This document shows, in pieces, positions 25,165-33,572 of a stretch of DNA of 51,098 bases; the stretch's first letter is position 1, and every line of letters starts with the position of its first letter. Source of the stretch: Corallococcus sicarius. Its GTDB lineage: Bacteria; Myxococcota; Myxococcia; Myxococcales; Myxococcaceae. The position numbers and the translations under genes are program-made. The stretch is taken from contig NZ_RAWG01000031.1 in NCBI RefSeq assembly GCF_003611735.1, positions 1 through 51,098 on the forward strand. The letters are read 5' to 3'. The notes below the pieces were generated by a model. It was not told where the DNA came from. It searched no databases and saw only the letters and a list, made by a program, of their open reading frames with translations.

Positions 25165-25183
25165 GGCGAGCGGAAGCTTCGAT

Positions 25184-25199
25184 GTAGGCCTGTGCCTAC
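25184..25199 (-). terminator. Small hairpin after the Fur-family gene
   Basis: GTAGGC CTGT GCCTAC, 68 bases beyond the stop at 25267 on the minus strand; no T run. A weak terminator candidate, or part of the regulatory region of the receiver gene. Confidence 0.3.
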
Positions 25200-25266
25200 C
25201 ACTGAGCACATGTGGGCGGGCGCACCCATGCCCGGCCGCAGGGGTCTCAGGGGTTTGGGGGAGGGG

Positions 25267-25719
25267 CTACTCGCAGCGGTCGCAGAGGCCGCGCAGCTGC
25301 ACTTCCACGGTGCGCTGGGACACGGAGCGGGGCACGCCACGGGCGGCGGAGATGCGCACGGACTCTTCAGGCAGGCAGGCCACGGTGCCGCAGTCGGTGC
25401 AGGTGAAGTGGGGGTGGCTGTTGGTGTGCTCGGTGCCACCGGCGCGCTTGAGCTCGAAGCGCCAGACGTGGTCGCCCAGGTCGGCGCGCACGACGAGCCC
25501 CGCTTCGGTCAGGTCGGTGAGGTTGCGGTAGATGGTGACGCGGTCGTAGCCCTCGCCGCCCAGCTCCTCCACCAGATCCGCGTGGCTCATTGGCGCGGTG
25601 GCGGTCTCCAGCTTGCGCAGCACGGCCACGCGGGGGGCGGTGCTGCGCAGCCCCGCGGCGCGGATCCGATCCTGGAACCCGGTCAGCTTCTCCTGCGCCG
25701 AGATTTTCTTGGCACCCAT
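25267..25719 (-). CDS. Fur-family metal-dependent transcriptional regulator
   Basis: A 150-residue regulator. The N-terminal winged helix has LRSTAPRVAVLRKLETATAPMSHADLVEEL and the YDRVTIYRNLTDLTEAGLV recognition region. The C-terminal part has HPHFTCTDCGTVACL and the last Cys pair CDRCE, the structural-zinc CxxC pair of motifs. His and Glu residues for the regulatory site are in place (HTNSHPHF), but Fur, Zur, PerR and Nur cannot be told apart by eye. ATG 25719 starts the conserved region; a GTG at 25761 would add 14 residues. CAAGT GT ACTTG at 25769-25780, upstream, may be its own operator. Confidence 0.88.
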   Translation of the reverse strand: MGAKKISAQEKLTGFQDRIRAAGLRSTAPRVAVLRKLETATAPMSHADLVEELGGEGYDRVTIYRNLTDLTEAGLVVRADLGDHVWRFELKRAGGTEHTNSHPHFTCTDCGTVACLPEESVRISAARGVPRSVSQRTVEVQLRGLCDRCE

Positions 25720-26010
25720 GACGCGTCGAATAACACAGCCGTCGTTCCACGTCCCAGCCACGGTAAACCAAGTGTACTTGTAGCCCGGTTGTAGCTACGC
25801 CGCGTGAACCCCGCCCCGCGGGCGCCTCCTCGCGCCGATGCCGGGCGGGCGTGGGGGCTTCCAGCTTCCAACACTTCCCCACGGTTGCCTTGACTCGGTG
25901 GGCGTCCTCCTCACACTGCGCCTTTGCTCATCCATCCTGGGAGCGGGCCGTTGGGGTCCCACCTCCCAGACCGACCTGTCGCCCGTGCCCGTCCTGTCCG
26001 TCACCCCTTG

Positions 26011-28002
26011 ATGAAGCCCACCCTGCTGCTCGTCGAAGCCCCGGGTCCCCACCGGGAGCTGCTGAGTCTGGCCTTCCAGAGCCAGGGCTGGCAGGTGCTC
26101 CTGGCGGCGGGGCTGGAGTCCCTGGTGCGCGTGCTGCGGGAGTCCCCGCAGGTGCACCTGGTGATGGCGCCAGCGGGGCTGCTCACGTCCGGAGCCTCGG
26201 CCGGGGCTTCGGGTCAGGATGCCCTGGGCTCCGTGCGCGAGGCGCTGGCCGCGTCCGGCGCGGCGCTCTGGGTGGAGGCGCTGCCGGCGGAGCAGGAGTC
26301 CGTGCGCCGTCTGGAGCTGCCGGTGGCGGGCTTCCTCGCGACGTCCCTGTCGCTGGGCTCGCGGCTGGACGCCGTGCGACAGGCGCTGCCGCCCGAGCTG
26401 CTGGAGGCGGCGGGGGTGCCCTCCCTGCGGGTGCTGGTGGCGGAGGACGACCCCGTCTTCCGCAAGCTGCTGCAACTGGCGCTGGCCCCGTTCCGCTTCG
26501 AGGTCCTGCTGGCCGCGGACGGGCTGGAGGCGCTGGAGCTGGCGCGGCGGCGTCCGCCGGGCATCATCGTGGCGGACGTGCTGATGCCGCGCCTGGACGG
26601 CTACCGGCTGTGCCTGGCGCTGCGCCAGGACCCGAAGCTCGCGCGGGTGCCCGTCATCCTCACGCACGCCACCGCGCCGGACGAGCTGGACCTGCGCATG
26701 GCCTCCAACGTGGGGGCCAACGGCTTCGTGCGCCGCGCCCAGGGCGACGACGAGCTGCTGGCGCTCCTGCTGCGCGAATCCCACGCGGAAGGGCCCCTGC
26801 CCGCGCCTTTGCCCGGTGAGCTGTCCACGGAGGCGCACCTGTATTCGATGGTGCGGCAGCTGGAGCGGCGCGTGGGGCTGCTGGAGCAGGCGGAGCGCCA
26901 CGCGCGCGAGAGCGAGGAGCGCTACCGGCTGGTGGTGTCCGGCTCCTACGACGGCGTCTGGGACTGGGACGTGCGCCGCCAGACGATGTACTGGAGCCCG
27001 CGCCTGTTGGAGATGCTGGGCCTGCAGCCGGAGGACTTCCCGGGCACGTCCGACGCGTTCCTCGCGCGGGTGCACCCGGAGGACCGGGGCGAGGTGGCGT
27101 CCGCGCTCTCCCAGCACCTGGAGCAGGGCACGCCCTACGACGTGTCCTTTCGGCTGCGGCACGCGGGCGGGGGCTACCGCTCGTGCGTGAGCCGGGGGCG
27201 GGCGCTGCGCGACGCGCAGGGGCGGCCGGTGCGCATGGCGGGCATCATCGGTGACGTGACGGAGCAGCTGCGGATGTACCGCGAGACGCGCGAGGCGGTG
27301 CGCGTGCGGGACGAGTTCCTGGCGGTGGCCGCGCACGAACTGCGCACGCCCCTGGCCGCGCTGCGCCTGCGGGTGCAGGGCACGGCGGCGGCGCTCAAGC
27401 TCCAGCATCAGGTGGAGCCGGAGCGGCTGGAGCGCGCGCTGGTGGCGGCGGACCGCCAGGTGCAGCGGCTGGCGGACCTGGTGGAGGGGCTGCTGGACGT
27501 GTCCCAGCTGCAGAGCCACGCGCCCCGGCTCAACCTGGCGGAGGTGGACCTCACGCAGGTGGTGCGCGACATGATGACGCGCTCGGAGGAGGCGGCGTCG
27601 CGCGCGGGGTGCCGGCTGGTGCTGCGCGAGTCCCCGCCCGTGGTGGGCCGGTGGGACTCGCTGCGGCTGGGCCAGGTGGTGATGCACCTGCTCGCCAACG
27701 CGGTGAAGTTCGGGCCGGGCAAGCCGGTGGAGCTGGAGGTCCAGGGCGACGCGGACACGGCGCTGCTGGTGGTGCGCGACCACGGCATTGGCATCGCGCC
27801 GGACCGGGTGGACGGCCTGTTCCGCCGCTTCGAGCGCGCGGTGCCCACGCGGCACTACGGCGGGCTGGGCCTGGGGCTGTACCGCCTGCACCGCATCGTG
27901 GAGGCGCACGGCGGCCAGGTGTCCGTGACGAGCACCCCGGGCGAGGGCGCCACGTTCAGCGTGCGCCTGCCGTGCGCCGGGCCTCCCACCCTCCGGGCCT
28001 GA
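26011..28002 (+). CDS. Receiver-PAS hybrid histidine kinase
   Basis: A 663-residue soluble kinase. Residues 1-125 look like a degenerate receiver (LLLVEAPGPHRELL: no acidic pair, no phospho-Asp). Residues 140-260 are a second receiver with VAEDDP, Asp in VADVLMPRLDGY and Thr in ILTHAT, but Arg in the usual Lys place (FVRRAQG). A coiled-coil linker leads to a PAS/PAC domain (ERYRLVVSGSYDGVWDWD to DVTEQ, about 305-425), HisKA with AAHELRTPL (His442) and HATPase (ANAVKFG, DHGIGI, GLGLGLYRL). ATG 26011 is chosen because it begins the first conserved strand. Likely integrates an upstream phosphorelay signal with a PAS cue. Confidence 0.87.
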   Translation: MKPTLLLVEAPGPHRELLSLAFQSQGWQVLLAAGLESLVRVLRESPQVHLVMAPAGLLTSGASAGASGQDALGSVREALAASGAALWVEALPAEQESVRRLELPVAGFLATSLSLGSRLDAVRQALPPELLEAAGVPSLRVLVAEDDPVFRKLLQLALAPFRFEVLLAADGLEALELARRRPPGIIVADVLMPRLDGYRLCLALRQDPKLARVPVILTHATAPDELDLRMASNVGANGFVRRAQGDDELLALLLRESHAEGPLPAPLPGELSTEAHLYSMVRQLERRVGLLEQAERHARESEERYRLVVSGSYDGVWDWDVRRQTMYWSPRLLEMLGLQPEDFPGTSDAFLARVHPEDRGEVASALSQHLEQGTPYDVSFRLRHAGGGYRSCVSRGRALRDAQGRPVRMAGIIGDVTEQLRMYRETREAVRVRDEFLAVAAHELRTPLAALRLRVQGTAAALKLQHQVEPERLERALVAADRQVQRLADLVEGLLDVSQLQSHAPRLNLAEVDLTQVVRDMMTRSEEAASRAGCRLVLRESPPVVGRWDSLRLGQVVMHLLANAVKFGPGKPVELEVQGDADTALLVVRDHGIGIAPDRVDGLFRRFERAVPTRHYGGLGLGLYRLHRIVEAHGGQVSVTSTPGEGATFSVRLPCAGPPTLRA

Positions 28003-28078
28003 GGGGGCTCTGTCGGCTGCCTGACGCTGGCTGCGCGCTCCCCTGCTGCGCCGCCGGGGAAGACCCATTTTGTCCTCC

Positions 28079-28489
28079 ATGGGGATGCGGCCCACCGTGC
28101 TGGTGCTCAACGGGAGTGAAGACCTCATCGAGGCGCTGGAGGAGCTGCTGCACGACGCGGGCTTCCAGACGAGGGGCCACCGCGTGCAGGACCTCATCCG
28201 CGGCCCGTTGGACTTCGACACGTTGGTGCGGGAGACCCGCCCGGCGGTCATCGTCTACGACATCAGCGTGCCCTTCGACCTGAGCTGGGGCGCGTTCCAG
28301 AAGCTCGCCGCGTCCCCGGCCGCCGCCGGCATCCCCTTCGTGCTCACCACCACCAACCGGGAGGGCGCGGAGGCGTACACCGGGCCGGACGTCATCGAGT
28401 TGCTGTTGAAACCCTATGACATCCAGCAGTTCATCCGTGCGGTGACGCAGGCGGTGAGTCGGGGCGCGGGCGGGGAAGCAACACGGTGA
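28079..28489 (+). CDS. Degenerate single receiver-domain protein
   Basis: A receiver-fold protein of about 136 residues. The strand VLVLNGSEDLIEAL has Asn-Gly where the Mg-binding acidic pair should be. Asp in VIVYDISVPFD sits at or near the phospho site, Thr (FVLTTTNREG) and Lys (LLLKPYD) are kept. It may therefore be unable to bind Mg normally and act as an atypical, phosphorylation-independent receiver. ATG 28079 is used; ATG 28085 and TTG 28070 are also possible, none with a strong ribosome binding site. It follows the hybrid kinase by 76 bases and its 3' end overlaps the convergent kinase gene by 59 bases. Confidence 0.75.
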   Translation: MGMRPTVLVLNGSEDLIEALEELLHDAGFQTRGHRVQDLIRGPLDFDTLVRETRPAVIVYDISVPFDLSWGAFQKLAASPAAAGIPFVLTTTNREGAEAYTGPDVIELLLKPYDIQQFIRAVTQAVSRGAGGEATR

Positions 28490-30041
28490 AGGTGGTGCCC
28501 GTCTCCAGGGTGGAGCGCGCGGTGACGGTGCCGCCGTGGGCGCGCACCACCTGACGGACGATGAAGAGCCCCAGGCCGATGTTGCGGTCCACCCGGCTCT
28601 CATGGTGGGGGGCGCCGCGCTCCAGGGGTTCGAAGAGGCGGGGCAGGAAGGTGTCCGGGATGGGGACGCCGGTGTTGTGGACCTCCAGCACCACCCCGCT
28701 GTCCTGCCCGTGGCTGCGCACCTGGATGGGCTCGTCCGGAGCGCCGTAGTTCAGCGCGTTGCCCACGAGGTTGCCCACCACCTGGGACAGCCGGTCCGCG
28801 TCCCAGCGGCCCAGGCCGTCGCCGCTGCGCGACACCGTGATGATGCGGCCGGGGAAGGCGGCCTGGGCCTCCTCGACGGCGGCCTCCACCACGGCGTGGA
28901 AGTCCATGTCGCGCGGGTGCAGCGGCAGGCCGCCCTGGCGCACCTGGGTGAAGTCCAGCAGGTCGCGCACCATCCGCACGGCGCGCTCGGTGGACAGCAC
29001 GATGCGGTGCACCTGCTTCTGCTGCACCTCGGTGAGGCCCTCGCGCCGCAGCAGCAGCTTGGCGGACAGGTGGACGGCGGCCAGGGGGTTTCTCAGGTCG
29101 TGGCTCACGATGCCGATGAGCTGGCGCTCGAAGTCGCTGCGCTGGCGGGCCTCCGCCTCCTGGTGCCTGCGCGCGGTGACGTCCTGCAGGGCGCCCACCA
29201 CCTGCACGGCGTGGCCCCGGCTGTCCCGGACGATGAACGCGCGCTCCTCCACGTCCAGCCAGGTGCCCGCGGCGCCCAGGAACCGGTGGGCGCTGTGCCA
29301 CGTCTCCGCGGCGCCCTCGATGGCCTCCCGGAAGTCGCGCCGCACGGTGGACAGGTCCTCCGGGTGGATGCGCTCGCGCCACCACGCCTCGCGCTGGATG
29401 CGGCCGCTCTGCGGCGTCCCCAGCACGGCGTGGGCGCTGCCGCTCCAGTCCAGGCTGTCCGTCTCCGGCTCCCACTCCCAGATGGCGTCGCGGGTGGCGC
29501 GCGCCGCCAGCCGGAAGCGCTGGTCGCTCCTCCAGGCGCGGGCCTCCGCGTTGCGCACCTCCTCCAGCGTGCTCTGGGCGATGGACAGCGTCTCGCGGGT
29601 GCGCTCCAGCGCCGCCGCCGCCTCGCGCGCGCTCTGGCGCTGCTGCCAGCTCCAGCGCGCCAGCCCGTGGACGCGGGCCACCAGCTCCGAAGGGCGGAAG
29701 GGCTTGAAGGCGTAGTCGTTGGCGCCCGCGTCCAGGCCCTCCACGACGTCCTCCGGGCGCTGGTGGGAGGTGAGCAGCAGCACGGGCAGCTGGGCGGTGA
29801 GGGGCGCGCCGCGGACGAAGCGGCAGACCTCCAGCCCGGTGAGTCCGGGCGTCTCCCGGTCCAGCACCATCACGTCCGGGGGTGCGTGGAAGCTCAGGGC
29901 CTCCACCAGCGAGGCGCCGTCCGCGAAGTGCCGCACCTCGCACGAGGGGGCCAGCGCCGCCTGGGTGACGCGCGCCTCCAGCGAGGAGTCCTCCAGCAGC
30001 CAGACGACGGGACGTGGAGACGGGGCGGTTTCAGAGCGCAT
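28431..30041 (-). CDS. Receiver-PAS histidine kinase
   Basis: A 536-residue soluble kinase with receiver first. Residues 10-125: WLLEDSS, phospho-Asp in VMVLDRETPGLTG, Thr in LLLTSHQ, Lys in AFKPFR, all intact. A coiled coil follows (ERTRETLSIAQSTLEEV), then PAS (FRLAARATRDAIWEWE) with PAC, HisKA ending in IVSHDLRNPL (His314) and HATPase (GNLVGNALNYG, IGLGLFIV). ATG 30041 opens the receiver. It runs divergently from the NtrB-like hybrid kinase at 30235 and convergently, with overlap, against the degenerate receiver. Close paralogue of the kinase at 39615, which has the same domain order. Confidence 0.88.
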   Translation of the reverse strand: MRSETAPSPRPVVWLLEDSSLEARVTQAALAPSCEVRHFADGASLVEALSFHAPPDVMVLDRETPGLTGLEVCRFVRGAPLTAQLPVLLLTSHQRPEDVVEGLDAGANDYAFKPFRPSELVARVHGLARWSWQQRQSAREAAAALERTRETLSIAQSTLEEVRNAEARAWRSDQRFRLAARATRDAIWEWEPETDSLDWSGSAHAVLGTPQSGRIQREAWWRERIHPEDLSTVRRDFREAIEGAAETWHSAHRFLGAAGTWLDVEERAFIVRDSRGHAVQVVGALQDVTARRHQEAEARQRSDFERQLIGIVSHDLRNPLAAVHLSAKLLLRREGLTEVQQKQVHRIVLSTERAVRMVRDLLDFTQVRQGGLPLHPRDMDFHAVVEAAVEEAQAAFPGRIITVSRSGDGLGRWDADRLSQVVGNLVGNALNYGAPDEPIQVRSHGQDSGVVLEVHNTGVPIPDTFLPRLFEPLERGAPHHESRVDRNIGLGLFIVRQVVRAHGGTVTARSTLETGTTFTVLLPRPRPDSPPASPHG

Positions 30042-30234
30042 CAGGAAGTAGGCAGGTGCGTAATCGTCGGGCCCCGTCCATGTCCAGGAAGACAGCCGGT
30101 CTGGAGGGCCGTCCCGTGTGCAGGCGAACAAGCGGGCCCGCCCGGGGCGCCTGGCGGACGGCCTTTATACGGGATTCCAGCGCGGGGACGCGTGGGGATG
30201 GAGTCGCACGCAGCGCGACGTTAGCGTCCTGGTG

Positions 30235-32682
30235 ATGAGCCTGGGCCCACATCCCGACTTCCTGGCCGGTGAGGGTGAGCTGCGTGCGCGGATCCGCGCG
30301 TTCGACTGGGCGCGGACGCCGCTGGGGCCGCTCGTGGGGTGGCCGGACGTGCTGCGGACGGCGCTGGACCTGGTGCTCGGATCCACGGCGCCGCTGGTGC
30401 TGCTGTGGGGCCCGGACGGGGTGCTGCTCTACAACGACGCGTTCGCGGCCGTCGCGGGGGGGATGCACCCGGGGCTCCTGGGGCGGCCGGCGGTGGAGGC
30501 GTGGCCGGAGATGGCGGACTTCAACCGCCATGTGCTGGCCACGGTGTTCGCGGGCGGCACGGTGACGCTGCGGGATGAACCCTTCGTGCTCACGCGCCAC
30601 GGCGTGCCCGAGCCCGTCTGGATGGACCTGGACTACAGCCCCGTGCGCGATGCGGCGGGCCAGCCCGCGGGCGGGTTGGCGGTGGTGCGGGAGACGACGG
30701 CGCGGATGCGGCTGGAGCGCCGGCTGCGCGACGACGAGGCCCGGCTGCAGTTCACGCTGAGGTCCGGGCGGCTGGGGACGTGGGAGCTGGACCTGACCAC
30801 GCTGACGCTCACCACGTCCGCGACGGGCAAGGCGAACTTCGGGCGGGGGCCGGATGCGCCCTTCAGCTATGACGACCTGCAGGCCGCCGTCCATCCGGAG
30901 GACGCGGCGCGCAGGCGCGCGGCCCTGGAGCGCACGCTGCGGGAGCGCGTGGACTACGACATCGACTCCCGCGTGGTGTGGCCGGACGGCTCGGTGCACT
31001 GGCTGTCGGTGCAGGCGCGCCCCATCCCCGGGCCGGACGGCCGGGTTGTCCGGTTGATGGGCGCGTCGCGGGACATCACCGAGCGCAAGCAGGCGGAGTT
31101 GGCGCTGCGTGAACTCAACGAGAACCTGGAGGCGCGCGTCGCCGAACGCACCTCCGAGCGCGACCTGATGTGGCGGCTCAGCCATGACCTGATGGTCGTC
31201 GTGGACCTGACGGGGGGCGGGCACATCCTCGCCGCCAACCCCGCCTGGGAGCGGCTCCTGGGGTGGAAGGAGGCGGAGCTGGTGGGGACGCCGGTGGGCG
31301 ACTTCATCCACCCGGAGGACGTGGCGCACTCCACGCAGTACGTGGCGGAGGTCCACGAGGGGGCCACCACCCGCCGCGCGGACAACCGCTACCGGCACAA
31401 GGACGGGCACTGGCGGTGGATCTCCTGGTCCGCGGTGGAGACGGGGCAGGGGACCTTGATGGCGCTGGGCCGGGACATCACGGAGGAGCGCGAGTCGCGT
31501 GAAGCGCTGGCCGCCGCGGAGACCGCGCTGCGCCAGGCGCAGAAGATGGAGGCGGTGGGGCAGCTCACGGGTGGCATCGCGCACGACTTCAACAACCTGT
31601 TGCAGGGCATCGTCGGGTCGCTGGGGCTGTTGCAGAAGCGGCTGCACCAGGGGCGCATCTCGGAGCTGGAGCGGTTCATCACCAGCGCGATGAGCTCCTC
31701 GCAGCGGGCCGCGGCGCTGACGCACCGGCTGCTGGCGTTCTCGCGGTCGCAGCCCCTGGACCCCAAGCCGGTGAAGGTGAACCCGCTGGTGGCGTCCATG
31801 GAGGACCTGCTGCGCCGCACGCTGGGGGAGCAGATGCAGCTGGAGCTGGCGCTCGCGGGCGGGCTGTGGCTCACGCGCTGCGACCCGAACCAGTTGGAGA
31901 CGGCGGTCCTCAACCTGGTCATCAACGCGCGCGACGCGATGCCCGGCGGGGGGAAGCTCACGGTGGAGACGTGCAACGCGCACCTGGACGCGGCGTACGC
32001 GGCGCGCCTCAGGGGCGTGGCGCCGGGCCAGTACGTGTGCGTGAGCGTCAGCGACACGGGCACGGGGATGACGCCGCAGGTGTTGGAGCGCGCGTTCGAG
32101 CCGTTCTTCACCACCAAGCCGCTGGGGCAGGGCACGGGGCTGGGCCTGTCGATGATCTACGGCTTCGCGCGCCAGTCGGAGGGCTCCGTGCAGCTCTACA
32201 GCCAGCCCGGCCAGGGCACGACGGTGAAGCTGTACCTGCCGCGCTACGTGGGGGACCGCCACGCGGAGGACGCGCAGGAGCCCGGGGGGCTCACGGACGC
32301 GCACGCCGCCGAGGTGGGCGAGACGGTCCTGGTGGTGGAGGACGAGGAGGTCATCCGGGCGCTCATCGTCGAGGTGCTGCGCGAGCTGGGCTACCGCGCG
32401 CTGGAGGCGAGCGACGGGACGGAGGGGCTGCGGCTCTTGCGGAGCGCGCCCCGGCTGGACCTGCTGGTGACGGACATGGGGCTGCCGGGGATGAACGGCC
32501 GGCAATTGGCGGACGTGGGGCGCAGCGAGCGTCCGGGCCTCAAGGTGTTGTTCATGACGGGCTACGCGGAGAACGCGGCGGTGGCGTCCGGGGTCCTGGA
32601 GCCGGGCATGGCCATGATGACCAAGCCCTTCGCCATGGAGGCGCTGGCCACGCGGATCCGGGACATGATTGAGCAGGGGTAG
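30235..32682 (+). CDS. Multi-PAS NtrB-like hybrid histidine kinase with C-terminal receiver
   Basis: An 815-residue hybrid kinase. At least three PAS-type sensor modules precede the catalytic part: residues about 40-165 (LLWGPDGVLLYNDAFAA), 170-290 (LGTWELDLTTLTLT to DITERK), and 320-430 (DLMVVVDLTGGGHILAANP to GRDITEE). The H-box GGIAHDFNNLLQGI (His450) is of the type found in NtrB-like hybrids, with HATPase motifs NLVINARDAMP, DTGTGM and GTGLGLSMIYG. The C-terminal receiver has VVEDEE, phospho-Asp747 in LLVTDMGLPGMNG and Lys in MTKPF. Such kinases pass phosphate intramolecularly to the receiver and on to a partner. ATG 30235 is the first good start after the divergent promoter region. Confidence 0.9.
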   Translation: MSLGPHPDFLAGEGELRARIRAFDWARTPLGPLVGWPDVLRTALDLVLGSTAPLVLLWGPDGVLLYNDAFAAVAGGMHPGLLGRPAVEAWPEMADFNRHVLATVFAGGTVTLRDEPFVLTRHGVPEPVWMDLDYSPVRDAAGQPAGGLAVVRETTARMRLERRLRDDEARLQFTLRSGRLGTWELDLTTLTLTTSATGKANFGRGPDAPFSYDDLQAAVHPEDAARRRAALERTLRERVDYDIDSRVVWPDGSVHWLSVQARPIPGPDGRVVRLMGASRDITERKQAELALRELNENLEARVAERTSERDLMWRLSHDLMVVVDLTGGGHILAANPAWERLLGWKEAELVGTPVGDFIHPEDVAHSTQYVAEVHEGATTRRADNRYRHKDGHWRWISWSAVETGQGTLMALGRDITEERESREALAAAETALRQAQKMEAVGQLTGGIAHDFNNLLQGIVGSLGLLQKRLHQGRISELERFITSAMSSSQRAAALTHRLLAFSRSQPLDPKPVKVNPLVASMEDLLRRTLGEQMQLELALAGGLWLTRCDPNQLETAVLNLVINARDAMPGGGKLTVETCNAHLDAAYAARLRGVAPGQYVCVSVSDTGTGMTPQVLERAFEPFFTTKPLGQGTGLGLSMIYGFARQSEGSVQLYSQPGQGTTVKLYLPRYVGDRHAEDAQEPGGLTDAHAAEVGETVLVVEDEEVIRALIVEVLRELGYRALEASDGTEGLRLLRSAPRLDLLVTDMGLPGMNGRQLADVGRSERPGLKVLFMTGYAENAAVASGVLEPGMAMMTKPFAMEALATRIRDMIEQG

Positions 32683-32711
32683 TGCGCCGACACAGGGGGC
32701 CTGAAAGGGTT

Positions 32712-32804
32712 CAGGCGGCGGACGCAATCCGTGAGCTGATACGAAACAGCCAGATTGAGGGGATTGCCGTCATTCATGCACCGGCGCTCCGAGGGACGGA
32801 CAGC
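32712..32804 (+). pseudogene. Possible 3' remnant of a toxin gene before Imm52
   Basis: Between the kinase stop and the Imm52 start, one frame reads like a genuine protein end (AADAIRELIRNSQIEGIAVIHAP) and continues in frame with the immunity gene. Tail sequences of this helix-strand form close many restriction-endonuclease-fold toxins that precede Imm52 genes. The fragment has no start codon context and no upstream part, so it would be a broken toxin stump. Weakly supported. Confidence 0.35.
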
Positions 32805-33554
32805 GTGACCGTCAAGCCAACATCCGAGACCTACCCTGATACCTACTTTGCGGGTGCCTACTGGGGCCCGCGTCGGGAATCGCCCGAGGAATGCGCCCAT
32901 CGCACAGCGGCATTTCTCAATCTCCTGGCTTCGTGTGATCCCTTTCTGCCGCACTGGTACAAGCCCACGAAATCACGCGCGGATGCGCGCAAGCACCCCC
33001 TCATGCCGCCCGATGTGCTCTCGCTTGCTGAATTGTTTCGGCGCGGTGTCAACCGCGAGAAAGGTGGGCCCGTCATCGAGGATCTGGGATTTCGGGTCTG
33101 GATCCATAACGGGGGTGGCGCCTACGACGACGCAGGGCTGCGTATCAAGTGCGGGGATTACTGCGGGACCTCTCCCAACTCCTGCTTCCTGTCCCTCCCC
33201 AGTCAGGGGCCGAATGCGGAGCGGATGCTCACGGCCCCCGTGCTGACAGGGGTCGTGCGCAGCATGGCTGTTGCCTGGGAACCTGACTGGGTGGCGGCGA
33301 TGTCCCGCACGCATCGTGATGCGGACAACAAGGCCGACATGTGGCTCGGCTGGGTGACCTACCTCTCTCGTCAACGAGGCACGGTGCCACCGCTTCCTGC
33401 CCCCGTGCGCATCGAGCCTGTGGGGGACATGGGCTCGCTGATCATCCTGACCCCCGAGCGCTTCACGGTGGCCAACCCCGCGCACATGGCGCTGGCGCGG
33501 CGCGTGCGCGAGCTGCTGGCTGGAGCGGGGCTCATGCAGCCCACATCCGCTTGA
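32805..33554 (+). CDS. Imm52-family immunity protein
   Basis: A 249-residue soluble protein that I recognise as the Imm52 family of polymorphic-toxin immunity proteins, numerous in myxobacteria: DTYFAGAYWGPRRESPEECAHRT, HWYKPTKSRADARKHPLMPP, LAELFRRGVNREKGGP and EDLGFRVWIHNGGG are its signature stretches. GTG 32805 is taken as start because it leads directly into the conserved N terminus. The protein would neutralise a specific nuclease-type toxin in the cytoplasm. No intact toxin gene is next to it, so it is an orphan, perhaps protecting against toxins delivered by siblings. GC content is lower than in the flanking kinases, in keeping with transfer. Confidence 0.8.
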   Translation: MTVKPTSETYPDTYFAGAYWGPRRESPEECAHRTAAFLNLLASCDPFLPHWYKPTKSRADARKHPLMPPDVLSLAELFRRGVNREKGGPVIEDLGFRVWIHNGGGAYDDAGLRIKCGDYCGTSPNSCFLSLPSQGPNAERMLTAPVLTGVVRSMAVAWEPDWVAAMSRTHRDADNKADMWLGWVTYLSRQRGTVPPLPAPVRIEPVGDMGSLIILTPERFTVANPAHMALARRVRELLAGAGLMQPTSA

Positions 33555-33572
33555 TTGCACAGGGCTTGGCGC

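Noticed and set aside
25795-28251. Minus-strand open frame of about 800 codons opposite the receiver-PAS kinase at 26011
   Set aside because: Shadow frame of low-information His/Arg/Leu/Gln composition; it overlaps a well-supported kinase.
30031-32727. Minus-strand open frame of about 900 codons opposite the NtrB-like hybrid kinase
   Set aside because: Arg/His/Gln-rich shadow; the plus strand has a full set of PAS, HisKA, HATPase and receiver motifs.
32682-32804. Upstream in-frame starts for the Imm52 gene
   Set aside because: The conserved Imm52 N terminus begins just after GTG 32805; the extra residues look like another protein's tail, so the longer start was not used.
33371-33572. Continuation of the truncated kinase frame into the Imm52 gene considered as a real C terminus
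   Set aside because: It is antisense to the conserved Imm52 3' end and has no similarity to the end of the parent kinase; it is only read-through past a lost stop.
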